Of a DNA stretch of 64,000 nt, positions 44,601 to 56,236 are shown piece by piece. The position numbers were made by a program, and so were the translations under genes. Source of the DNA: Diorhabda sublineata (Eukaryota; Arthropoda; Insecta; Coleoptera; Chrysomelidae); NCBI RefSeq assembly GCF_026230105.1, contig NC_079485.1, positions 24,533,572-24,597,571 on the forward strand. Reading direction: 5' to 3'. Numbering within the stretch: position 1 is the stretch's first letter; each line of letters starts with the position of its first letter. A model generated the notes under the pieces. It ran no database searches. It was not told the DNA's origin and saw nothing but the letters and a program-made list of their open reading frames with translations.

Positions 44601-47600
44601 TTAAAATGCCAACGTTTTGATCTTTTATCTGATCTTTATCAATGCTAAAAAATACGTTACATTAGAACTCAACCATTTATTTTTAGCCTTGATAAAGATC
44701 AAATAAAAGATCAAAACGTTGGCATCTTAAAAAACTCTTGAGACAGTTTAATTTTGAATCCTCAACCTGCAACACTATTCGAAATTACATACTAGGAAGG
44801 ACAATAATATCAACAATAACATGAACTGTAATAATTTTTACTTACTATACGGTTGTAGGAGTTTCTGACATCAATATCACGTATTATCATACCATTATGT
44901 TTCCATATGTAGGCAATATCTAACATTTCATCAGTCACTGCATAACAACGCAAGTCAATATTTCTACCGACAGATGTTACTATGGTTTCCCTCAAAGGCT
45001 CAACAAGGCGGGGACCTCCTAAAATTTATATAATCTTTTCATATTTATTTATAATGGTGCAAAAAAATGCTGAAAAAAAATCAATTGCGGTGCTTCCACT
45101 CACGACTATAATATCGTGACAAGCAACTAATCGACTGTATGAGTCTTTTAAGACGAGCAAAATTTAACAAAAGTTGTTCGCACATGAAGCAAATGGTCGC
45201 CTCTTCCTTCTGAATAACTGGACATATCACCACCGTTCCATTAATAATGTAGAATGGTCTATTCTAATTGGTACACCAGCATTTATTTACCAGAAGTGTT
45301 CAAAAAAATAAAGGAAACCTATCGCAGAAGACGAATCGTCTCCACAAAGTCTTATTCCCGCAGATCAAAAATACATTGCGAAGTCAACGTTTTTCTACAC
45401 CTGAAGAAGCGGCTGATTCGTTCAAATCACGTTATGGAGGTACCTCAATCGAAATATGCTTTAACAATTGGTTCAATGACATGCAAAAGTGTATTAATTT
45501 CAATGGAGAATAAAGCCATATCCAATTATAAGTATTAGTTTTTATTTGTCTATCTCAAAACTTAAGTAGCAACCCTCATATCTTATAGCAGACAAATTAT
45601 TCAGTCCAACATTGATAAAATATTAGTTCAATTTATCGCAATGTTTCAAACAATCAGAAACTAGTGACATGGTTTATAACTCACAACTGGTGACTTTTCT
45701 GTGTATATGTATATATAACTCATACTTCAATTTCTTATTTCTTCGATCTTTTGATATGTTTATGCTTCTAAATGTTCTTGATTTTTGGTCTCTTTTGATT
45801 TAAAATTATTATATAATTATAATTTTTTAAAGATAGATGAAAATAAGACGTTTCTACTTCTTTTAGTTTTTATAAAAATATGATATTGACATTAACAATT
45901 TACGTATTTATATTGTACATATGGTAAGGAGAAATGTTTTATGTTCTGATGTCTCGTTTCTGCTTTGCTTTTTAGGTGATTGTAGTATCTGTTTATTCTT
46001 TTTTTGAATATGTTGTTTATCATTTTTTTCTGGTAATTATTTTCTTTTAATGCAGTTTTTGCTTTTTGAATAGCAGTTGTAGATGATCTGTTGATTAATA
46101 TAAATACAAAAATTGTGTCAATATCATATTTTGATAGAAGTCGAAACATCAAATTTTCATCTAACTTTAAAAAAAATAAAAAAGAAAAATAATTTTAAAT
46201 CAAAAGAACACTTAGAAGCATATAACTCGTTCTATATTCTATGAATTCATCTCTGTCAATTAATTGTACAAGTTTGTTGGATAACCTGCATATTGTTTTG
46301 TCTTTTTTAGCAGACCTTGATAAGAAATACTTGTATGCATCCCTAAATCACATAAAAATGACAACTTACGCATTACAATGAGTCGTCCTCTAGATTCGTC
46401 TATTCCCAATTCATTAGAAGCAGTACAAATATAAATTCCTTCATCGTCTCTAGATACTGGACTTATATACAAATTACCATTCTCAAAAATTCTTCTATGT
46501 CCGCCAGAACCTATCACATTTCCATCTTTTTTCCAAATAAATTTTGGCCTTGGCGCCGCTTCAGGATTACACTTTATTGTTACATTACCACCTTCAGCAG
46601 CATATGATTCAAATTCTAAGGGATTCTTCTTAAATGATGGTTTAAAAACTAAAATTAAATTGTTCTTGACTGTAAATTTTCTATACAGTAAAACATCGTA
46701 AATCCGGAATCGCTGGGAAAGGATTGGTTCCGGATTTTAGATTTTTTTGTATTTTAGATCATACGAACATTTCAATGCATTTATTATTGCGCCATCTATG
46801 GCGCTAACAGAAATCATATCGCATTACACAATAATGTGAACAGAGAGACAGGTATGCATAAAATATAAATAAAAATAATAAAAAGATTAAATACTTTTTA
46901 AACAGCAGTTAAAATGACATTAAAGTAATAGTTAAAAACCAAAAAAATAACAAAAAAATTATAACTGGAAAGGGGAAAAAAATCTGATTCTTAATGATAT
47001 CGTTATGTATGGTGTCGCCATCTAGTGTCAAATACAGAAGCAAAAAATTACGATACGAACGAATCAATTCGGATTTTAGATATTCCGCGTTTTAGAAGTC
47101 CAGATTTACGATGTTCAACTGTATATGTATTTAATAATAAAGCTTATTTACACATAATAGGATTAAAAAATGTTGATTGATGGAATTAAACAATAAAATT
47201 AATGAAAATAGATGATTTCAAAGTTGTTGTACGAAAATTTCAAATATCTTGTTTCTTTCATAAATTTTGTAATATTTGAGTTCACTTGAAACCATCATCA
47301 TGCTTACCTAACACTCTCAATTGTGCAGATGAATATGAAGTTTTCAAAGTATTGGAAGCCCTGCATTGATACATTCCAGGATCTCTTTCTTGATCCAAAT
47401 AAGATATTGTTAAGACATTATCTTGAATTTTAATTCGCCCCCTATCTTCTATATCTAAGTATCCTTGAACTGAAATAAAATATATAATACTTATAGGTGA
47501 AAAATTTTTGAAAATATTTACCTAGTTGCCGCCCATTTTTCCACCAAGTGTAGTTTACATCTGGAATACCGAATGCTTCGCATGTCCACACCAACTCACT

Positions 47601-50600
47601 TTTACTATCCATGTGTCTGTCCTTTAAGGGTATAGTAAATGTAGGTTCAGCTGAAAATATATATAAAACTAAATTTCTATTCTAATGTGAAACTGAGGTG
47701 ATTTTATTTACCTTGAATGTTTAAAAATACACTATTTTCAATACTAGCTCTATCATTATAGGCACGGCAAATATATTCTCCTTCATCGTCTACTTGAACT
47801 TTTGGTATATTAAGAACTCTATTAAAACTTGTTAAATAGGCACTTCTAGGTAAACTACCACCTTTCCTTGTCCAGTTGTAACTTGGGACTGGACTAGAAG
47901 AAAAATGAAATTGTTTCTAGAAATCTAGTCCACTGGGAATAATTATAATCAAAGCTATAGGTCAAAGATATAATTCCAATACTGTAAGACCCTGCTTTTA
48001 TTTCAACCCGGGATTCCCCGAAATTGTGCGCAGCGCTAGGTTTCCAAATAACATATCTGAAACCGTGTATGTAGTTGTACTGGTTAGGTAGGTGCGGTGC
48101 TGTATGGATGTATTTTTATCATTTGATTAACATTTGAAACATTTATTGACATTATTGTAAGTGTATAAATTTATATAATACTATAATAATTAATACAGTG
48201 ACAAATATTATGATCTATAGTTTTTATCATGGGTGATAATTAAAAACAGGAAAAGAAAGAAACTAGAAAAAGCAGTTCACTGAAAACTAAAATGCAAGTG
48301 AATAAAATATTAGATTCTAGTCAACGTCATTCTAAAATTAGTGCTGCACTGAATTTGGCAACTTCAACAATAAGGACAATTCTTAAGAATAAAGAAAAAA
48401 TACTGTAGTCAGCAACTGTAACTACATCAAGCTCTGCAACTAGAATTACCCATTCTAGAAATAACATTAAAGAGGAAATGGAAAAATGTCTGTTCATGTG
48501 GATCGATGATGAAATTGAACCCAATATGCCATTAAGCTAACCTAACATAATAGAAAAAGCTAGAAGAATTTTTAATTACATTCAGGCTGAGGTAAGTGAC
48601 ATGAGTGAAACTTTCGTTGCTAGCTGAGGATGGTTTAGTAAATTTAAATATCAAAATAATCTTCACAACATAAAGATTACTGTAGAAGCAGCAAGTGGAG
48701 ATAGAAAAGCGGCGGCCGAATTCGCTGCGACATTAAAAACTATAATTGAATAAGAAAACTATACTCCAAGAATCAATTTTTAATGTTGTTTTTGAAAATA
48801 ATACCAAAACAAACATTTCTATCTAACAAAGAGAAATGAGCATCAGGATTTAAAGCTAAACACTTCTACTGGTAGCTAATGCAAGCGGAGATTTCAAATT
48901 AAAACCACTACTGGTTTACCACTCCAAAAACCCAAGAGCGATGAAAAGCATACCTCAATCAACTTTACCTGTAATTTGGGAGTCTAATAAAAAATCATAG
49001 ATAACTATGGAAATTTTCAAGGATTGGTTCAATGAACATTTCTGCCCATCTGTTAAACGTTATTGTGAAATTAGGAAACTTGAACAAAGAGCATTACTAT
49101 TAATTGATAATGCTCCAAGCCACGCAACACATTTATCGGACTTAACAACATGCATTCCAGTCAAAGTGGTTTTCCTGCCGCCTAACACAACTGTCTTAAC
49201 CCAACCAATGGACTAAGGCGTTATATCCAATTTTAAGGCTTATTACATGCAGCGAACTTTAAGCAAATGTTGAAAAAACAGACCTGTTTAGATGAGGTAA
49301 ATGTGGAAGACGTCGAAGAAATAGTTCAAGAAACAGCTAGTTTTTCTAATGATGAGCTCAAGGAATTAACTTATATTGATAGTAGTGATTGTGAAGAAGA
49401 GCAAAAAGAACTTTCAATGGTGTTTGTAAAAAGTAGTTTGACCACTATAACTGAAATTATGGACCAATTTGTTGAAAATGATCTAAATTTTGAAACGAGT
49501 TCAAAAGCAAAACGGAGTGTTACAGATGCTTTATCCACTTATCAATAACTTCTAACAGAAAATTGGAAACACAGAATAGACTGAATGATCTGACTGACTT
49601 TTCTGAATTTTCTTTGTTTTTATAAGAATATTCATTTATATTATATTTATTTTTGTGAAAAATAAATATTTGGTTTTATTTTTATTAATAGAAACATTAT
49701 TAAATTAAGTACCTAAGCAATTTTCTATCCATCTTCTCCTAACCGCATTAATAACATGTTAAGATAGCCTCGTTAACGCTGTTTTACATTATACTTTACT
49801 TTGATGGAATGTGCCCCCTTGTCAAGCAGGGTCTTACTGTATTTGATATAATACAAAATTGTGAATATTCAACTTACTATCCAAAAGCGACACATTCCAG
49901 TCGTACATCTTTTCCTGCGGTGGGTGCTTCTGGAAAAGCTTTGGGGAAGTTGTTCGGGAATTTCAACTGTTGATAATTAGCTAAAATTAAAAAACAAATT
50001 GAGTATGGCAATTTTAAATCACAATAAAGATTAAAGTCAATGAGGCTACTATTTGTATGATCACCAGCTGGCACTCCTTCAACTGAGGTATTGAAGTATA
50101 GCTATCAAAGTTTGTTATTCTGTGTGAAAAAACAGAGTTTAAATATGAATCATTTCCTACGACAAACTCTAAGAATTATATTAAAGCTACCAAACAATGA
50201 TATTTGAAATTTCAAGGCCTCTAATGACATTGTAGGTATTTATTTTTATTATGAGATCTATTAAAATACTTACAGTGTGGATTAACTCTTAAAGGGAAAA
50301 ATGGACCATTTCTTCCAGAATCCGAAAACTCCGAATTAACACTACAACTATAATTAGCTCTATCAATCGTTTCTAAAGCAGAAAAATATAAGGCACCGTC
50401 ATTAGATGAGAATACTCTCCTGTCCTCTTCGACAAAATTTGGAAAGTAATCACGAGACCAGGAGTATCTTACAGATGGAAAGTGGTTGGGAGGGTCACAA
50501 TATATTGATTTTCCCCAATTTTGGTCACCAGATTCTGGAGAACGTTTCAGTACAAATTCAAGAATAAAACCAAAGTTTAACTGAACACTTTCGGATATTA

Positions 50601-51917
50601 TTGTTCCAAATTTATTTGTTGCTTTGCAGTGATAAGTTGCATGGTCTTTTTGTTGTGGGTTGTGTATTATTAGGGTACCCCCACTGATGGTATAACGAAT
50701 GTCTAATAAAGGATCTATTTTATGAGCAACAAGCCTGTCATTTTCATAATCCTCACGATACCATTCGTATGTTGGAGTAGGATATCCCCCAGCTAAACAG
50801 CTGGAATATTAAAAAGTTAGGGAATTAAAATTGAGAATAAAATAATACATATTTATATATAAAAAATTATTTGTCACATGAGTTTTTTCAAATAAATGTA
50901 GCTTACCTAATGCTAACATCATTGTAAAGATTTTTTCTAGAAATGTCAAAAGTAGCATCTACAGGTTGTTGAATGAAATAAGGCCCAATTGGTATTTTTT
51001 CAGGATCAGTTACATCAACTCCATACATAAAATTTCTGTCCTCTACGACTAGTCTTTGTAAGATTCCAATTTGTGCTTCACAAATAAATAATAAAGGCTC
51101 ATCTCCTACAACTGGCTCAAATACCCAACGTAAATGATTTCTTGAAAAATTATAAGCCAAATAATCTTTCCCATAAGAAAATTCAGCATCTGATTTTGCT
51201 TTTTCTATATTAGCTAATTGAGAACCATCAATATTTGTATATGTATTTGGAGAGCTTTGGTGGGCGCCAATGTACCAAATGTACCTATGTTGAGAATCAA
51301 TTAAATTCAGCTGGTTTGTGAGAAATCCATGTTTTTCAGGGCTGTTTAGGGATACTAAATCGGAGCCACTCCCATCTGGACTGTATGTCTAAAACAGTTT
51401 GAATCTATGGTAAGTGATAATTTTTTTTCAAAATACTAAATTATTCAATAAGCCTGCATAGTTAGTATAAGTTACAATATACATAAATATGTATATGTTC
51501 AGATACCTGACAAATTTTTCTAGCTTCTTTGTAAGCTTTTCTTGGGGATTTAACAAATTTATAACAGGAATTCTGAAAGCGTAACCAGTTCTCCGGGCAC
51601 TGTAATTCGTCTGGATTTCCATAACCATAATTTCCCCCATACCCATAAGTTGGATAATTTGTATTAGGATAATTAACATCTCTATTATAGTTTGTATTTT
51701 GATTATAAGTAGAGCCTGGATTATAGTTAGTTCCTTGATTCAAGTCAGGATAATTAAAACCGGGATTGTAATTTGGATTAGCATTATTTGTGTTATACAA
51801 TTGATTTTCATTATTTGCATTGGAATTTTCATTCAAATTATTTGTAATATATGGATCTTTTTGTGCTAGACTTATTCCTAGGAGTGAGGTAAGCCAAAAT
51901 ACTATGTACAGTCTCAT
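41651..51917 (-). CDS. Cont: Contactin, GPI-anchored Ig/FN3 adhesion protein with C-type lectin domain
   Basis: Coding exons (minus, in order): 51917-51507, 51388-50907, 50800-50274, 49980-49878, 47893-47712, 47650-47522, 47469-47308, 46648-46370, 45018-44846, 43787-42909, 42790-42622, 42556-42423, 42205-42022, 41751-41651. Phases agree throughout, giving 1304 residues. Order: signal peptide (1-19), Asn/Tyr/Gly-rich linker (20-~103), C-type lectin domain (Cys107-Cys240), six Ig domains (~270-846; WYRE, ATYHCKATN, NWTRKGG, DDEGEYICRAYN, FIWKKDG motifs), four FN3 domains (~847-1265), and a last exon coding EPQYFRSAASDIQISLLSIA plus hydrophobic tail ending at TGA 41653-41651, fitting a GPI signal. 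Motifs FCD-like IYCDPPNHFPSVRYSWSRDY and FPNNFPKAFPEAP match arthropod Contactin, which in Drosophila works at septate junctions with Neurexin IV and Neuroglian. The final donor is GTGGGT; skipping it would end at a stop after GGLRL. Confidence 0.93.
44546..44787. repeat. Palindromic MITE in Contactin intron
   Basis: Arms of about 95 bp (44546-~44640 and ~44693-44787): AATTTCGAATGGTGTTGCAG, GTTGAGGA, AAGAGTTTTTTAAAATGCCA and ACGTTTTGATCTTTTATCTG recur inverted with few differences around a ~50-base spacer. Little divergence suggests a fairly recent insertion. Lies in the intron between 44846 and 43787. Confidence 0.9.
45160..45515 (+). pseudogene. mariner transposase C-terminal fragment in Contactin intron
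   Basis: Plus-strand frames: EQNLTKVVRT, then SNWYTSIYLPEVFKKIKETY (45270-45325, family SEWYTTICLPEVF), then LRSQRFSTPEEAADSFKSRY and CFNNWFNDMQKCINFNGE ending at a TAA (45513). The HDNAS-HTS catalytic region is deleted between the two blocks, and the N-terminal half is absent. Antisense to Contactin. Confidence 0.8.
45725..46235 (-). mobile_element. Penelope-like retroelement fragment with inverted terminal repeats
   Basis: The minus-strand frame 46152-45892 (FRLLSKYDIDTIFVFILINR, AIQKAKTALKENNYQKKMIN, FKKRINRYYNHLKSK, IKHFSLPYVQ) resembles the segment between the RT and the GIY-YIG nuclease of Penelope-like elements, ending in their (S/T)LPYv motif. On both sides the same sequence occurs inverted: AAAGATAGATGAAAATAAGA-CGTTTCTACTTC (left, ~45829-45861) against the complement of TCGAAACATCAAATTTTCAT-CTAACTTTAAA (right, ~46141-46171), and TATGCTTCTAAATGTTCTTG against CACTTAGAAGCATATAAC. 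The nuclease and RT cores are missing. Lies in a Contactin intron. Confidence 0.5.
46686..47121. repeat. MITE, 436 bp, with TA target duplication, in Contactin intron
   Basis: Left end CAGTAAAACATCGTAAATCC-GGA and right end (read inward) CAGTTGAACATCGTAAATCT-GGA are inverted and each abuts TA (46684-46685 and 47122-47123). CGGATTTTAGAT words recur inside both ends. Ends starting CAGT with TA duplication fit a pogo/Tigger-derived non-autonomous element. Intron between 47308 and 46648. Confidence 0.85.
47982..49839 (+). mobile_element. pogo/Tigger-type transposon with degenerate transposase, in Contactin intron
   Basis: Left CTGTAAGACCCTGCTT and right (read inward) CAGTAAGACCCTGCTT ends are inverted, with TA on both sides (47980-47981, 49840-49841). 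Length 1858 bp. Plus-strand frames give a CENP-B-like HTH (MQVNKILDSSQRHSKISAAL, ATSTIRTIL), GWFSKFKYQNNLHNIKI, AASGDRKAAAEFAATLKTII, then the DDE domain: decayed first-Asp region, YHSKNPRAMKSIPQS, MEIFKDWFNEHFCPS, RALLLIDNAPSHATHL (49080-49130, second Asp) and VVFLPPNTTVLTQPMD, where a stop follows the third Asp. 49267-49548 is a further acidic C-terminal frame. Several stops make it inactive. It lies in the sense opposite to Contactin. Confidence 0.88.
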
Positions 51918-52074
51918 TTCTGAAAAATATAAATAAATTAGAAACATTTTTGAACAATTAGTAATGAAGGGAGTGGCATGCATTTAAGGTTTTCACTTAA
52001 TAAAGTATTCATTTCCCGCGATATTTTAAATAATAAACAGCAGATAATTCAAATTTTCTAATCTTATCACTTAC

Positions 52075-52140
52075 CTGAATATCAATAAAGATAACAATAA
52101 AAACGTATTCTTTATTTATTTAAGCGTCATATAATAACCA
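52075..52140 (-). other. Cont: Non-coding first exon (5' UTR) of Contactin
   Basis: The coding start (ATG 51917-51915) lies two bases after an acceptor (TTTTTCAG|AAATG, 51920). Upstream, a strong donor TTCAG|GTAAGTGAT ends an exon at 52075 on the minus strand. The 5' end of the exon is not determinable; 52140 is a placeholder. The intron would be 155 bases. Confidence 0.55.
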
Positions 52141-53811
52141 TTTTTCACTAGCTAGAATTTAAGGTTGATAACAAACAACTGTCTATTCATATGACATTAG
52201 TCACCACAGGACACTGACAGCTGACATTAACATAATTTCAGAAGAGCCAATATGAGCATATAAATTATGAAATAAACAATTCACTATTTCTAAATTTATT
52301 TTAGGAATCCGTACGAAATAGTTTTTACCAGTTCTAGATAAATAAATACATGATATTAGACATTTACAAAACTGAAGTTTATTTTTCTCTATTATTTTAA
52401 AAATTTATCGATACAAATAATATACAGCAATCTTCAACTTCTGATTGATAGATGGCATTCAGATAATTATACTGAACTAACCTTGAAATTTTACTTTAAT
52501 GATTGATGATAACATGTTTCATAAACAAAGTAGAATAGTTGATTAAATGTTATTCCCTTGGAATTAGATATGTTCTATAAAATAATTATTGAAGATAGTA
52601 GTATGAATATGGTTTATATTTTCGATCGATAATAGGGTTGATTATTAAACTATTTATTATATGATAATATTAAAAATAATTAGGAGTATTTAATTTAATT
52701 ATGTATACCGTTGTACCAAAAAAAAATAGTTTATTTACGACAAAGTGATATGGGTATTTAAAACATAAATTTCAAAATATTGGAAATTTGAAATATCGAC
52801 TTCTTCAGTTTTTACATTCACTTAAATCTGGTATTTCTGTAATTTTAGTCTCAAATGTTTCAAAGACATAAAGTAAATTTATGAAATGGTTGAATTATTA
52901 ATTTATATATGTCGCGAAAGAGCATGCCATTAGGATGAGTTTGACCCACCTTGAGTAGGTACTATTACACCAATTAGAAATATAGTGTTCTCTCTGCTTG
53001 CGAGGCCATAAATAGAACTGAAACAATCCCTTGTATACTCGTATACTGCCACCTAGTAAAATTTATATTCATTTATAACTACTGCTAATCAATTTCCGCT
53101 AAGCACGCCCTAAAAGCAGAAATGCTTTTAGTGCTCTAAAGTGCTTGTCTTTTGCTGTTGTGGAATAGTTAGAAAATGCCTTTTATATAGTAAATAGTAA
53201 TAGCACTAGTTTGTGCTTGATGCGTCAGTCGTTCGGTGACAACAAATTGATTTATCCTCTGGGCATAACTTATACAGTAATGTCATGGGTCGTGAATTTA
53301 TATGGAGCGTAGCTTCTTTACGAAATAATAGTCTTTATATAAGCTTAAATTTACCGCATGCAAGTCTTCCACTGTAAAGTTTCCTACAGGAAGAGTAATT
53401 CAATATCAACAAAGCTCATGTGTAGTTCTTTGTTATTACAAATATATTATAACATGCTAGAACCGAGTTTAGGATAACGGAACTAGATTTTTCAAAAGAT
53501 TTATACACAATATTTTTAATTCGTAAAAAATGCAATGTTATATCATAATTAAGGTTCGAATTTATAAGAAAAGAAATTACTTGAAATATGCGCATATATA
53601 TGCTCAAATTTCTAGCACTGAAATCTCGAAATAGCAATATAAATAATAAAACACAAAAAATCAATAAGTAAAGTCGTTTTTATTTATCTACATAATATTA
53701 TATTATCCATTTCAAAAGATTCATACGTTATTATTAGGTACTTTTAAATACAATTTCGCCAACTACATGTCTTTCTGCATTGTCGACTGACAATAACACA
53801 GATTCAATATA
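52141..53811. other. Contactin upstream region, no gene recognised
   Basis: AT-rich with no coding exon or repeat identified. A core promoter for Contactin should lie near 52.1-52.3 kb but no clear TATA or initiator is visible. Confidence 0.4.
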
Positions 53812-54239
53812 CAGGGTGTTTCAAAAAAGGTGATCCCGTCTCTAGGATAGATAGAAAAAACTGAAAAATATTTGTAGTTTGCTCAGTAAAAAATTTTGGT
53901 AACGCCATCCCTATTCAATATAAAGGGCGTTGAGGAAATTATACACATTTTTTACGATTTTGGCACAACTACTGGCAACATTGTATTGAAATTTTATACG
54001 AATATATTTTGGAAGTCGATACATCCAATGAATTTGTTTTTATGTCTGACTCTCATAGAAAGCGCTAGTTACTAGGTTCGTACCAAGTAGTATTGAACTT
54101 TTTAAATATTAGATTACTGATTACTGATCAGAAATTTCAGGTGTACTTAAATTTGAAAATATGAAGTAATAACCGATGCTGGCATCAAGTAATGATAAAT
54201 GTATTAATTAAACAAAAAATCACAAGATGAAAATAAAAA

Positions 54240-55260
54240 AAGGCTAATAATATAAAATGGAATTCGTTTAGAGTAGATGTTCAAAATGCCCTCCGTTTTC
54301 ACGAATACACAAGTCTATCCTTTTGTCTAAAGAATCATTAATCTTCTAAATGGTTGGGAGTCAGCTATGAGGTCATTAAAGTGATGTTGAATTCTGTCTT
54401 TCAATTCTTGAGGTGAATTTACTTATGTAGCATAAACTTTTTCTCTAAGATACGACCAAATTGTGTAATCCAAGGGATTAAAATCACATGACCGAGGAGG
54501 CCAATGATTCGGAGCTTCTGCAACTTTAGCAATCCATCGATTCGGAAAATGGTTACTCAACCAATTACGAGATTTTGTATCGAAGTGCCGTGGAGCTCCA
54601 TCGTGCATAAAAAATGGAGATCTTCACTCATTTAGTATTAAATCTTCTTATATCTCGAATAGGTGATTGCTTAAAAAATCCAGCTACATATCACCATTTA
54701 AATCCAGGTAGAATGTGATAACCTATAAATTTGTTACCTAAAGCTGCTGCCCAAACATTAACTTTAAATGAGTGTTGGTAATGTGATACCCTTTTGACAT
54801 ATGGATTCTCATCACACTAGTAGTGTGCCTTATGGGAGTTGAACATACCTTGTCGCGTAAAAGTATCCATGTCCGTAAAAAGAATACTTTTTAAAAATTT
54901 TAAAATACATTTAAAAAAAATACACTCTAACCAGTAGATCGTCTGGCAAGATCTCTTAGACTTGTCTGTAATGATAAAGATGTAGCTGTTGATCTTTTGT
55001 TTGTTTTGTCACATTCCTTACGTTAACTGTTGGATTTTGATCAATTAAGTTTAAAATTATATTTTCCTCATTAATAGCTTTTGTTGGCCTAGCAGTATTT
55101 TTTTTTAAATCTCACATTCCCAGTTTCTCGACAACGACATTCAATGGCTCTAAATGTATTTTTACTTGGTAAGTTTCTTCGAGGAAACTTTTCTACATAA
55201 AGCGTAACAGCGGCACTAGAGTTTCTTCGCCTAAGGTTAATAACATGTCAGTGTAATCAA
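54240..55260 (-). pseudogene. Transposase pseudogene inside 53812-56234
   Basis: Minus-strand motifs in order: SRQ/RNTFRAIECRCR-like HTH debris (about 55180-55100), VFFTDMDTFTRQGMFNSHKA (about 54885-54830, first catalytic Asp in FTD), ENPYVKRV, FKVNVWAAALGNKFIGYHIL, MHDGAPRHFDTKSRNWLSNH (54608-54550, second Asp), FPNRWI, NHWPPRSCDFNPLDYTIWSY (54505-54445, third acidic position) and LREKVYAT, then ELKDRIQHHF. Stops and frameshifts at several points. Same class as the relics at 21.9, 58.6 and 60.4 kb. Confidence 0.85.
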
Positions 55261-55718
55261 AATTTGAGTACGTTTTGATGAACAATATCTAATTTAACAA
55301 ATAACAAGGTTTCAGAAATGTAATTATTATTGACTCAACGTCATAACTATCAATGAATGACAGTTTTCTATACCAAACTCAAAGAAAATGCTATTTATTG
55401 CCGTGTTAAATTCAAAGTCAAACAATTATGGGTACTCAGCTATTCGGGACCTCAGTATAAAACAAACAACAGTTAGTGTCTCAGAGATGAAATACATGAT
55501 TATCAAATTTTTGTTTATTTTATACTAAGCCATCCAATAGCTTAGTGCCCATAATTATTTAACTGAAAAACAAGATCTTATACTGAATAGCCTGGATTTT
55601 TGTTGAAACGTTACAAGAAACGAAAGCCCTCAGTCCCATTTTTTAAAATTGTATCCGTTTTATCGCTGGTGTCTCATTTATGCGACAAAAAATTTTCAAT
55701 TCACATAATGCTTACTAT

Positions 55719-55720
<2 letters not shown>

Positions 55721-55765
<45 letters not shown>
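55721..55765 (+). repeat. (AAT)n microsatellite
   Basis: About 15 AAT units, inside the transposon between its transposase and right end. Confidence 0.9.
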
Positions 55766-56236
55766 TAATAACTTTATCGATACTTTATACTAGCATCGGG
55801 TATTACTTCATAATTCAAATCAAAATGTTTCGAAAACGGTACATTGTATCGAGTTTAATCAAGAGTATCTTTTTGGTGTAAAATTAAATAATGCTTAAGT
55901 TAATTTGAAATTTTGTTCAATAAATCTAATATTGAAAAAGTTATGTTCAATACTACTTGGTACGAACCGTGTAACTAGTGCCCTCTATAAGAGTCAGACA
56001 TAAAAACAAATTCATTGGACGTATCAGCTTCCAAAACATATTCGTATAAAATGTCAATACAATGTTACCGGTAGTTGCGCCAAAATCGTAAGAAATGTGT
56101 ATAATTTCTTCAACGCCTTTTATCTTGAATACGGATGGATGGCGTTACGAAAATTTTTTACTGAGAAAATCCCAAATATTTTTTAGTTTTCTACCTATCT
56201 TCGAGACGGGATCACCTTTTTTCGAAACACCTTGTA

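Larger units (their letters stand above)
53812..56234 (-). mobile_element. mariner-like transposon with ~300-bp inverted ends
   Basis: Ends CAGGGTGTTTCAAAAAAGGT (left) and, read inward from 56234, CAAGGTGTTTCGAAAAAAGG are inverted. The similarity extends about 300 bp (53812-~54110 and ~55930-56234; shared words include GATCCCGTCTC, AACGCCATCC, TTTTATACGAATATATTTTG, AATTTGTTTTTATGTCTGAC). TA flanks each side (53810-53811, 56235-56236). Length 2423 bp. The minus-strand interior holds a broken transposase. Long ends plus an autonomous-sized interior suggest a once complete element. Confidence 0.88.

Noticed and set aside
48327..48524. 65-codon minus-strand frame in the Contactin intron
   Set aside because: Shadow of the plus-strand Tigger HTH region.
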